Part shown: positions 7,015 to 13,486 of the stretch, piece after piece
Layout: each line of letters opens with the position of its first letter
Position numbering within the stretch: the stretch's first letter is position 1
Assembly: GCA_902765885.1 (NCBI GenBank)
Contig: CACXBN010000198.1
Location: forward strand, 1 to 13,486
Length of the DNA stretch: 13,486 nt
Direction of reading: 5' to 3'
Source of the DNA: an uncultured Ruminococcus sp.
GTDB taxonomy: Bacteria; Bacillota; Clostridia; Oscillospirales; CAG-272
The notes under the pieces: generated by a model
Told to the model about the DNA's origin: nothing
Seen by the model: the letters and a program-made list of their open reading frames with translations, nothing else
Database searches by the model: none
Program-made: the position numbers and the translations under genes

Positions 7015-9695
7015 GAAAAGCATTATCTTTTATCCTCATTATCTGCATGATGCTCGGAATGATGGTTTCTGTTCATGCTGATGATGAACCTTCAGACTGG
7101 GCTGTTGAGGAAGTCAAAGCAGCGGTCAGTTCAGGACTCGTACCGCAAAACCTGCAGTCAGGGTACACTTCACCCGTGACCAGGGGAGATGTTGCTGAGA
7201 TGTTTATGATACTCCTTGAGAAATCAGCGGGAAAATCCGTAGAGGCCCTGATTGAGGAAAAGGGAGCTGTCATAAACGAGGGCAAATTCGAAGACACGGA
7301 TGATCCCAATGTGTATGCCGCAAATTCGCTTGGGATCATTAACGGGACGAGTTCATCAAAGTTCTCACCTGACGGGACACTGAAAAGAGCACAGATAGCG
7401 GCAATTATAAACCGTGTGGCATCGGTGCTCGGCTTTGAAACGGAAGGATATACACATCATTTCGAGGATATAACCGGAAACTATTCATGGGTGGACACAG
7501 AACTCGGCTGGCCGGTTGAAAACGGGATAATAAAAGGAGTAAGTTCGACAAGATTCTCCCCAGGCGGCGATCTTACCGTTGAGCAGGCGATCCTTATAAC
7601 ATACAGGGCATATGAAGTTCTCCTTAATCCGTATGTGGTGTATGTTTCACCTGACGGCAGCGGAAACGGAACGCTTGAGAACCCGTTTGGAAACATTGCA
7701 GACGCAGTGGCATCTGTCCGGAATATAGACAAGAGTTCATACGGCGAAGTACAGATCCGTCTTCTTTCCGGCGAGTATTTAATAGACAGCACCATACTGC
7801 TTGAGGCGGAAGATGCGGGAACCGAAAACTGCAAAGTCAGGTTTATCGGTGAAAACGGTGCCGTGATAGCGGGAGGAATTATCTTCGGAAGCGACAAATT
7901 CGAAAAGGCTTCCGGTGATACGCTCGAATACTTCCCCGAGGAAGTCCGGGAAAAACTGGTGATGATTAATCTCGGAGAGTTCGGATATACCGGTGAAGAC
8001 ATCGCAAAAATGAAAACGAACAATCAGTATTTCAAAAAAGCGAACCTTATATCCGTAAACGGGAAACAGATGAATCTGGCAAGATATCCGAATGAAGGCT
8101 GGGTAGAGATCACAGGCGGATATTTTATCGACAAGAACGGCAACTATACCGAAAAAGATGACAACCAGAAGGGCGATGATATCGCTGTTCAGAGCATAAT
8201 CGACTATGGCGAGCAGCACAAGGAAAAGGTCCTTTCATGGGATATGTCCATAGACAGTGTGTTTGTCAGAGCACACTACAGGTTTATATGGGCTGCCGAT
8301 CACTCGGTTGTAACGGAGTTCTTCAAGGATTCGCCTGAAATGCTCGTGCCATATGTGGGCGGATATTTTCCGCGAGAAGGCGGGATCCTGTTCTGGTACA
8401 ACATACCGGCAGAGCTGGACGTTCCCGGCGAATTCTATATAGACAAGAATGCGGTACTTTATTACTATCCGGAAGAAAGTTTTGAAGAATCCGAATTCAC
8501 CATCCCTCTTCTCGATGACGCGCTTCTTACAGTTGAAGGAGCCGATCATATTGCATTTGAAAACATTACATTCAAATCTTCGCTTAAGAACGGAGTAAAC
8601 CTGAAGGCGAACGACGTGCTTTTCAATAACTGCAGATTCTATGACATATATGACAAGGGTCTGGTAATGGAAGGCAATGATATCGTATTTACAAACAATG
8701 AGATCTACAACGTAGGAAACGTAGGCGTTAGGATCACAGGCGGAGACATCCCCACCCTTACGGATTCCGGAATCGTGGTTTCCAACAACTGCATTCACAA
8801 CTGGTGCAACAGAAGCACAATGGCATTCGGAATAGATGTAATGGCAGTGGGTGCCCTCATAAGCCACAACGAAGTCTACGACTCCACCGATCTTGGAATA
8901 TGCGCGGAAGGCCCTCTCAATACTGTAGAATACAACTTTGTACATGACACATGCAGGTTCTTTGCTGACGGCGGGACCGTATCCATTCACGGAAAAGCAT
9001 ACGGCACGGTTTGCAGGTACAATCTTGTGGTGGATACCGGATATGAATCAAGGATCGACATTGTGGGGGTTCAGGCTATTACTGCAGATATGGACTGCCT
9101 CGGCTGTGAGGTTTACGGAAACATTACATACAACTGCACAGGTTCCGGCATCACCTTCGCATACACGCGCGACGGGACCATAAGAAATAATCTTTTAGTG
9201 AAGTGCGGAAGATATTCACTTGCGGCAATATGTCCCGCATACGCAACATGCGTCGCAAACGGCGTTGTCAAGGAATACAAGGCAAACGCGGACATGCAGA
9301 GTGAAATATGGCAGGAGAGATTCCCGGAACTTGTCGGAATACACTGGAGATATGATCCGGAAAACAGTGAGGATCCGATGTTTGTAAAGGCACCGGCCAA
9401 CAACTATGTTGCCGACAACTACTACTATTTTGACAAGGCATACAGAACTGACCCGAATGGAGCGTATGTGACAAGAACATCCGATTTTGAATCATATTAT
9501 ATGACCTTCTCCGATATCACGGTCCCGAATACAGGCGACGGTACTCTTCAGACATATTCTTCAAGGCGTGATACCGTATCGCTCAGGGAGGCTCTCGAAG
9601 CTGCAAATGAAGCTGTGGGAGTCATGACGTTCGAACAGCTCGAATCAATCGGTATCGAGGGCAAAGGAATAGGAAACTACGAATTCGGCGACTAA
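7011..9695 (+). CDS. Secreted SLH-domain protein with a right-handed parallel beta-helix (putative surface polysaccharide-active enzyme)
   Basis: 894 residues. A signal peptide probably ends after VHA (about 1-23). Three SLH repeats follow at about 27-72, 92-141 and 150-205, the second and third carrying the FSPDG/FSPGG plus GII motifs; SLH repeats bind secondary wall polymers and anchor proteins to the cell surface. A region beginning YVSPDGSGNGTLENPFGNI (211-229) with LSGEYLIDST, an EDAGT segment and NLARYPNEGW is typical of beta-helix carbohydrate enzymes related to GH141/GH120-like proteins. From about 506 to 740 a run of short N-rich strands (NCRFYDI, NNEIYNV, NNCIHNW, HNEVYDS) forms the helix, with an ADGGTVSIHG loop near 648-657 where such enzymes often have an active-site acid. 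Substrate and activity are unproven. AGGAG lies seven bases upstream of the ATG, which also overlaps the dfrA stop by four bases. Confidence 0.85.
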   Translation: MRKALSFILIICMMLGMMVSVHADDEPSDWAVEEVKAAVSSGLVPQNLQSGYTSPVTRGDVAEMFMILLEKSAGKSVEALIEEKGAVINEGKFEDTDDPNVYAANSLGIINGTSSSKFSPDGTLKRAQIAAIINRVASVLGFETEGYTHHFEDITGNYSWVDTELGWPVENGIIKGVSSTRFSPGGDLTVEQAILITYRAYEVLLNPYVVYVSPDGSGNGTLENPFGNIADAVASVRNIDKSSYGEVQIRLLSGEYLIDSTILLEAEDAGTENCKVRFIGENGAVIAGGIIFGSDKFEKASGDTLEYFPEEVREKLVMINLGEFGYTGEDIAKMKTNNQYFKKANLISVNGKQMNLARYPNEGWVEITGGYFIDKNGNYTEKDDNQKGDDIAVQSIIDYGEQHKEKVLSWDMSIDSVFVRAHYRFIWAADHSVVTEFFKDSPEMLVPYVGGYFPREGGILFWYNIPAELDVPGEFYIDKNAVLYYYPEESFEESEFTIPLLDDALLTVEGADHIAFENITFKSSLKNGVNLKANDVLFNNCRFYDIYDKGLVMEGNDIVFTNNEIYNVGNVGVRITGGDIPTLTDSGIVVSNNCIHNWCNRSTMAFGIDVMAVGALISHNEVYDSTDLGICAEGPLNTVEYNFVHDTCRFFADGGTVSIHGKAYGTVCRYNLVVDTGYESRIDIVGVQAITADMDCLGCEVYGNITYNCTGSGITFAYTRDGTIRNNLLVKCGRYSLAAICPAYATCVANGVVKEYKANADMQSEIWQERFPELVGIHWRYDPENSEDPMFVKAPANNYVADNYYYFDKAYRTDPNGAYVTRTSDFESYYMTFSDITVPNTGDGTLQTYSSRRDTVSLREALEAANEAVGVMTFEQLESIGIEGKGIGNYEFGD

Positions 9696-9759
9696 AGAGT
9701 TTAAGTGGATAAAGAAAAAAGCAAAATATCATTATTACTTTAAGAAAGAGAGATGTAAA

Positions 9760-10134
9760 ATGGAAATGAGATTTTTCCGCTGTGCACATTGCGGACAGAT
9801 TATCGCCATAGTAAAAGGCACAGGAGTGCCTGTCATGTGCTGTGGTGAAAAAATGCAGGAAATCATCCCAGGAACAACGGACGCATCACTTGAAAAGCAT
9901 GTTCCGGTATGCGAAATCGAGAACGGTATAGTTCATGTGAAGGTTGGCACCGTGCCGCATCCGATGCTCCCGGAGCATTACATTGAGTGGATCTCACTGC
10001 AGACAAAGCAGGGAAATCAGAGAAAGATACTGAAACCGGGAGACGAGCCGAAAGCAGACTTTGCCATTCTCGAGGGAGATGAAGTGGAAGCAGTTTTCGC
10101 ATACTGCAATCTTCACAGCCTTTGGAAGGCTTAA
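9760..10134 (+). CDS. dfx: Desulfoferrodoxin (2Fe superoxide reductase)
   Basis: 124 residues, the usual length of a desulfoferrodoxin. It reduces superoxide to hydrogen peroxide in the cytoplasm of anaerobes without releasing oxygen. The N-terminal desulforedoxin domain has all four iron-binding cysteines: Cys8 and Cys11 (FFRCAHCG) and Cys27-Cys28 (CCGE). The catalytic domain has Glu45 and His47 (LEKHVPV), His67 and His73 (VPHPMLPEHYIEW), and Cys116 and His119 (AYCNLHSLWK), the full square-pyramidal site. It starts 64 bases after the SLH gene with no terminator between, so it may be read from the upstream operon. I saw no convincing promoter in that gap. A purine-rich AGAGAG serves as the likely ribosome site. 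A strong terminator follows. Confidence 0.97.
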   Translation: MEMRFFRCAHCGQIIAIVKGTGVPVMCCGEKMQEIIPGTTDASLEKHVPVCEIENGIVHVKVGTVPHPMLPEHYIEWISLQTKQGNQRKILKPGDEPKADFAILEGDEVEAVFAYCNLHSLWKA

Positions 10135-10160
10135 TTAAGTAATACACATACAAAATCAAA

Positions 10161-10207
10161 AAGGCAGCAGAGGGATAAAATCTTTCTGCTGCTTTACTTT
10201 TTTGCAA
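10161..10207 (+). terminator. Intrinsic terminator after desulfoferrodoxin
   Basis: A 15-base stem starting AAGGCAGCAG pairs with TCTTTCTGCTGCTTT around a TAAAA loop, with a few G-T pairs, and is followed by ACTTTTTTT. It lies 26 bases after the desulfoferrodoxin stop codon. Confidence 0.88.
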
Positions 10208-10264
10208 ATTTGGGAATTATTTCGAATGAGTATTCTGTTCTGAAACAAATAATAAATATTGCAT

Positions 10265-10309
10265 AAAAAAACGACGAGCCCTAAAACAATGAAAGGCTCG
10301 TCGTTTTTT
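10265..10309. terminator. Bidirectional intrinsic terminator downstream of the alpha-mannosidase
   Basis: ACGACGAGCC pairs exactly with GGCTCGTCGT around a 14-base loop. An A-run on the left and a T-run on the right let it work in both directions. It lies 17 bases past the mannosidase stop on the minus strand and backs up the desulfoferrodoxin terminator on the plus strand. Confidence 0.9.
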
Positions 10310-10326
10310 CTAATATGTCTGAAATA

Positions 10327-13134
10327 TTATTTTATTACCACGGTGATGAAATCCTTTGCTGGTACTGTCACAGTTACTTTTCCGTTTTCAACAGGGAGTC
10401 TGGATATAGTGGTTTCATTGCTGTCTGTCAAATATGCTTCTTTTATTCCCGTGCAGAGCTCGATGACAGCAGTCTGATTGCATCCGGTATTGTCAAACAG
10501 TCTGAAGGCGGTTCCTTGACCATCTTCAGATACCTTCATGGAAGAAAGTATCACGTTGCCAGCCACTCCTGCAACAACCTTTTCAAGAGGAAGCGTTCCT
10601 TTGTGAGGAGTACCACAGGCGACAGGCATCGGATGATTGAACTCATCGGATATTTCCTTGAGTTCCTCAACAGGTGCAACGGTTAACGCAACCTTTATGT
10701 AACAGTGCCCTCTTTCAGGAATAATGTCAGGGTCGAAGGAAGAACGGATGAGGTCCACTATTCCTGTTCCGTTATAGCAGCGGAATCCGTATTTCGTATC
10801 GGTTATGAGACCGATTGAATTTCCGGTTTTACTTTCCATTCCAAGAAAGCTGAGTGCGGGAACATCATATGGAATCTCGTCTCTTGCGATGGTTCCGTAC
10901 TGAGTGTCATAAATGCATTTTCCTGTACGCTCATATGATACGGGAACAGAAAATCTGAGCTGAGGAATAATCGTTCTGTCACTCGGAGCCTCTTCGCGCC
11001 AAATTGTATGAATGTCATATACGAGACTGCGGCTTCCGTCCATGAGGACTACAGTGACTTCTATGAAAGTGTCATGATACCTTATTTCAAATTTCAGACT
11101 CTTTCTTGATCCGGAAGGACATTCGTTAACGACACGAATCTTTGAATTCGGATCATCATGAAGATTGATTTCTTTTGTAATATACCCTACAACCCATGAC
11201 GACATACCGCGTTGTCCGTTTTCTTCGGCAATTGAGAGGAAGGCGGAAGGTTTGTTTATGAGTGTGCGTCCGGAAGCTTTATCAATGAGTTCGGTGATCT
11301 GGGCTGTCATTCTGTCAAATGTTGCTTTTATGTATTCGTTTTCGAGAACTATCGGGACATCACAGAACGGTGTTTCGTTTTCTCTTGTATATTCTTCGCG
11401 GTTTACTTCAAGATGCTCACCGTCTTTATAATCCGGCTTCATAATGACTGTCGTATAGCTGAGAGCGGGGACAGTAACTTCTACAAGATATGTTGTGCAT
11501 GAATGACCCCAGAAACCTCGGTTTATGTTTTCCCCTCCGTCTGTAGTGTGCCTAAGCTTTTTCCCGTCAGGTGTATAGAATGCTACCCTACTGCCGTCGC
11601 CTTCATAATTCCAAACGACTATTTTAGTGAATTCATGGCGTTTTTGTCCGAGTGTGTTGAACACATGGAAAACTCTGACAGGGCCGCGTCCTCGGCCTGC
11701 AACCGGGAAACTCCATCTGTGGGCAGCATCCTGGTTATATCCTGCGCCACCGCCTTCTTTTGCACTTTTAACATCTACGAATTCGATGCTGGACGTGTCT
11801 ATTTTATCTGCTATTTTGTTGATACACTCACTTGTGTACACATTGGCATAGGCCATTGTGTCCTGGAATTGGCCCATCGCATATTCTCTTGTTTCAAGGA
11901 CACCGGATCCCGGAAGAATGTCATGGAAATGTGAAAAGAGTACATTTCTCCATGCCCTGTCAAGGTGGTTTGGATCTCTTTTCACTGCCTCAAGTATTCC
12001 TGCAGATGCAGCTACCTGTTCTGCATCTTTAAGTCTGGCCTCACCGAAACGATTGGCCATCTTGATTCTGGACTGGCTTGTGTAGCATCCGTTGAAAATA
12101 AAGTTGAGTTCCTTGTTGACTTCAGGAATCTCAACGCCTGATTCCTCGATGTATTTGAAAAACTGCCTGAATGTTCCGAATTCAATTTTCGGTGTGAGAG
12201 GCCAAGTCTTGTATTCCAGTATGTGTTCTATGTCTCTTCTTGTTGGTCCGCCGCCATGATCTCCCACGCCGAATACGCACAGGTAGGTCTTCAGACCGGT
12301 CTGGGCGGCAAATTCCGGTACTATTTCGAATTTATATGAATCAGCCCATCCAAGATAACATACAAATTCCCTGTATGTGAGTACCTTTTTCCCTGACGGA
12401 GCAACATAATAGTACACTCTCGGGTTTTCTTCACCGCATCTCCAGTGATACATGTATTTGACGCCAGCGTTTGCAAGAACAGTTGGAATGCTTATGCTGT
12501 GGCCAAAAGTATCAGGCACGAAGTCAAGATCAAAGCTGGATTCATCAAGATCGAGAAGCTTAGAAAGATATTTTCTTGTCTGGAGCACATGCCTCGAAAG
12601 AGATTCGCCGTCCGGCATGTTCTTGTCGGGCTCGACCCACTCTGCAGCTGTGACTTCCCACCTGCCTTCGTGAATTCTCTGTTTGATTTCCGGAAGCATT
12701 GAAGGACAGTATTTTTCTATTATTTCATATGTTGATGCCTGAGATTGGGCAAAAGTGAAATCCGGGAATTCTCTCATTATGTCGAGCATTGTTCTGAATG
12801 TGTCAACGACGATTCCAGCCGTTTCATTGTATGACCACATCCAGTTCATGTCTATATGTGCATGTCCCACAAAAAGTTCCGTGTAGCTTTTGGCGACAGG
12901 AACGAGATGAGAAAGCATTTCTTCTGCTTTTAAAACGATCGCCTTGGTGATCGCTCCGTCTTCATCTATTGCAGTAAGAAGGTAATCGGCTGCTTTTTCT
13001 ATATCGGCGTCGTAAATTCCGGAATTGTTTTTCGAGATGGCATCCAGATATACAAGTTCCGATACGATTCTCTCGGACCAGAGGGAATTGAACTTGCCTT
13101 CATAGAGCTTGTTGAGCTTTTCAATATACTTCAT
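10327..13134 (-). CDS. Alpha-mannosidase, glycoside hydrolase family 38
   Basis: 935 residues from the ATG at 13134. GH38 enzymes are zinc-dependent retaining alpha-mannosidases. Visible signatures: zinc ligands His93 and Asp95 in GHAHIDMNWMW, probable nucleophile Asp208 in FVPDTFGHS, the GVGDHGGGPTRRDIE loop (289-303), YTSQSRIKMANR (351-362), and the HFHDILPGSG motif with zinc-ligand His404 and Asp405. The C-terminal half is a beta-sandwich region typical of the family. There is no signal peptide, so it acts in the cytoplasm, probably on imported mannosides or oligosaccharides. The frame opens with another ATG at 13200, but a TATAAT box abuts that codon and would put it upstream of the transcript start; the 13134 ATG has a purine-rich AGAGAGA stretch before it. 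It is transcribed alone with its own promoter and terminator. Confidence 0.93.
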   Translation of the reverse strand: MKYIEKLNKLYEGKFNSLWSERIVSELVYLDAISKNNSGIYDADIEKAADYLLTAIDEDGAITKAIVLKAEEMLSHLVPVAKSYTELFVGHAHIDMNWMWSYNETAGIVVDTFRTMLDIMREFPDFTFAQSQASTYEIIEKYCPSMLPEIKQRIHEGRWEVTAAEWVEPDKNMPDGESLSRHVLQTRKYLSKLLDLDESSFDLDFVPDTFGHSISIPTVLANAGVKYMYHWRCGEENPRVYYYVAPSGKKVLTYREFVCYLGWADSYKFEIVPEFAAQTGLKTYLCVFGVGDHGGGPTRRDIEHILEYKTWPLTPKIEFGTFRQFFKYIEESGVEIPEVNKELNFIFNGCYTSQSRIKMANRFGEARLKDAEQVAASAGILEAVKRDPNHLDRAWRNVLFSHFHDILPGSGVLETREYAMGQFQDTMAYANVYTSECINKIADKIDTSSIEFVDVKSAKEGGGAGYNQDAAHRWSFPVAGRGRGPVRVFHVFNTLGQKRHEFTKIVVWNYEGDGSRVAFYTPDGKKLRHTTDGGENINRGFWGHSCTTYLVEVTVPALSYTTVIMKPDYKDGEHLEVNREEYTRENETPFCDVPIVLENEYIKATFDRMTAQITELIDKASGRTLINKPSAFLSIAEENGQRGMSSWVVGYITKEINLHDDPNSKIRVVNECPSGSRKSLKFEIRYHDTFIEVTVVLMDGSRSLVYDIHTIWREEAPSDRTIIPQLRFSVPVSYERTGKCIYDTQYGTIARDEIPYDVPALSFLGMESKTGNSIGLITDTKYGFRCYNGTGIVDLIRSSFDPDIIPERGHCYIKVALTVAPVEELKEISDEFNHPMPVACGTPHKGTLPLEKVVAGVAGNVILSSMKVSEDGQGTAFRLFDNTGCNQTAVIELCTGIKEAYLTDSNETTISRLPVENGKVTVTVPAKDFITVVIK

Positions 13135-13200
13135 CGGTTTTTCTCTCTTTCTTGGATGATGAGTTTCTGAAATAACGAAAACTGTAGTTTTGCTGCTCAT

Positions 13201-13230
13201 ATTATATCAAAGTGCCCGAACATAAGTCAA
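13201..13230 (-). promoter_or_regulatory. Sigma-A type promoter of the alpha-mannosidase gene
   Basis: On the minus strand, TTGACT (13225-13230) and TATAAT (13201-13206) are separated by 18 bases. The predicted transcript start is near 13194, giving a leader of about 60 bases before the 13134 start. It rules out the ATG at 13200 as a start. Confidence 0.8.
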
Positions 13231-13283
13231 CTGCGTTTGGAAATGTGAAAGACAATATTTGATGCGAATCCATATAGGTGTTC

Positions 13284-13486
13284 TTAAGGCTTCCATGGTG
13301 CTGCTTTTTCAAGTCCGGTTTTAATTACCAAAGCATACGGTATGCTCCACAGCAAAGCGAGCGGGAAACTCATTACCGGCACATTTTGCGTGTTTCGCAT
13401 GCGAAAGATCAACATATTGCCGAAAAATGCAAATTTGGAGCACAGAGAGCATGCTCTGAAAAGGCGCTCTGTCATGAACCGAAACG
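13284..13486. other. Palindrome-rich stretch without a convincing gene
   Basis: Three palindromes lie within about 125 bases: AGCATAC-G-GTATGCT (13332-13346), TTTCGCATGCGAAA (13393-13406) and AGAGCATGCTCT (13446-13457). On the minus strand a 63-codon frame (13284-13475) is open, and a second minus frame runs about 55 codons without a stop up to 13321. Neither has a recognisable domain or a good ribosome binding site. It may be a decayed gene fragment, an interspersed repeat or the regulatory region of the gene beyond the window edge. Confidence 0.3.

Noticed and set aside
7481..8219. Two overlapping minus-strand frames of 146 and 180 codons under the SLH gene
   Set aside because: Low-complexity Ser/Pro/Phe-rich composition typical of antisense translation; no start signals.
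8235..8990. 251-codon open frame on the minus strand inside the SLH/beta-helix gene
   Set aside because: It lies wholly within a well-supported gene on the opposite strand and has no recognisable domain or ribosome site. It is a codon-usage shadow.
10135..10326. Small RNA or riboswitch between desulfoferrodoxin and the mannosidase
   Set aside because: The structure there is fully explained by two terminators serving convergent genes.
11503..11934. 143-codon plus-strand frame opposite the mannosidase
   Set aside because: It is fully contained in the GH38 gene, which has all its catalytic motifs; no start signals.
13284..13475. 63-residue minus-strand protein
   Set aside because: No ribosome site, no recognisable family, composition without clear signal, and palindromes running through it. 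Not called as a gene.

Overview
The window looks like a piece of chromosome from a low-to-mid GC anaerobic member of the Clostridia (Firmicutes), probably a gut or rumen carbohydrate feeder. This is an inference from several traits: Gram-positive style promoters (TTGACN-N17-TATAAT) and strong GGAGG ribosome binding sites; lipoprotein solute-binding proteins; an S-layer-homology (SLH) surface protein; a desulfoferrodoxin (superoxide reductase) typical of anaerobes; and a carbohydrate ABC transporter operon lacking its own ATPase. No phage genes, IS elements, CRISPR arrays, rRNA or tRNA genes were recognised.

Layout from left to right. (1) Positions 2-1156, plus strand: the C-terminal part of a MurD-type Mur ligase, cut by the window edge, ending at a bidirectional terminator. 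(2) Positions 1204-5446, minus strand: a sugar-transport block, transcribed right to left. It holds permease 1 (MalF type), permease 2 (MalG type), an unusual solute-binding lipoprotein with an added C-terminal membrane helix, and then, behind its own promoter, a small lipoprotein that appears to consist of two OB-like domains. (3) Positions 5447-5629: a compact divergent regulatory region. One strong promoter faces left, with a palindrome over its -10 box, and one faces right. (4) Positions 5630-10134, plus strand: thymidylate synthase, dihydrofolate reductase and a large secreted SLH/beta-helix protein. These three are joined by two 4-base ATGA overlaps. A desulfoferrodoxin gene and a terminator follow. 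(5) Positions 10327-13134, minus strand: a cytoplasmic GH38 alpha-mannosidase with its own promoter and terminator. (6) Positions 13201-13486: mannosidase promoter, then a stretch with no convincing gene but three near-perfect palindromes.

How the parts may work together: the transporter could import oligosaccharides that the cytoplasmic GH38 enzyme trims, and the surface beta-helix protein could act on polysaccharide outside the cell. This link rests on proximity alone. ThyA and DHFR form the classic dTMP/folate couple: canonical ThyA makes dihydrofolate and DHFR regenerates tetrahydrofolate. The translational coupling of this pair to a cell-surface carbohydrate-active-like protein is the oddest arrangement here.

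Several start sites differ from the longest open frame and were set from ribosome binding sites and promoters: permease 1 at 5446, thyA at 5630 and the mannosidase at 13134. I did not find a clear-cut new defence or mobile system. The best candidates for a second look are the SBP with two membrane anchors, the thyA-dfrA-SLH operon, the Arg44-to-Glu change in DHFR, the double-OB-like lipoprotein with a hairpin at its transcription start, and the palindrome-rich right end.
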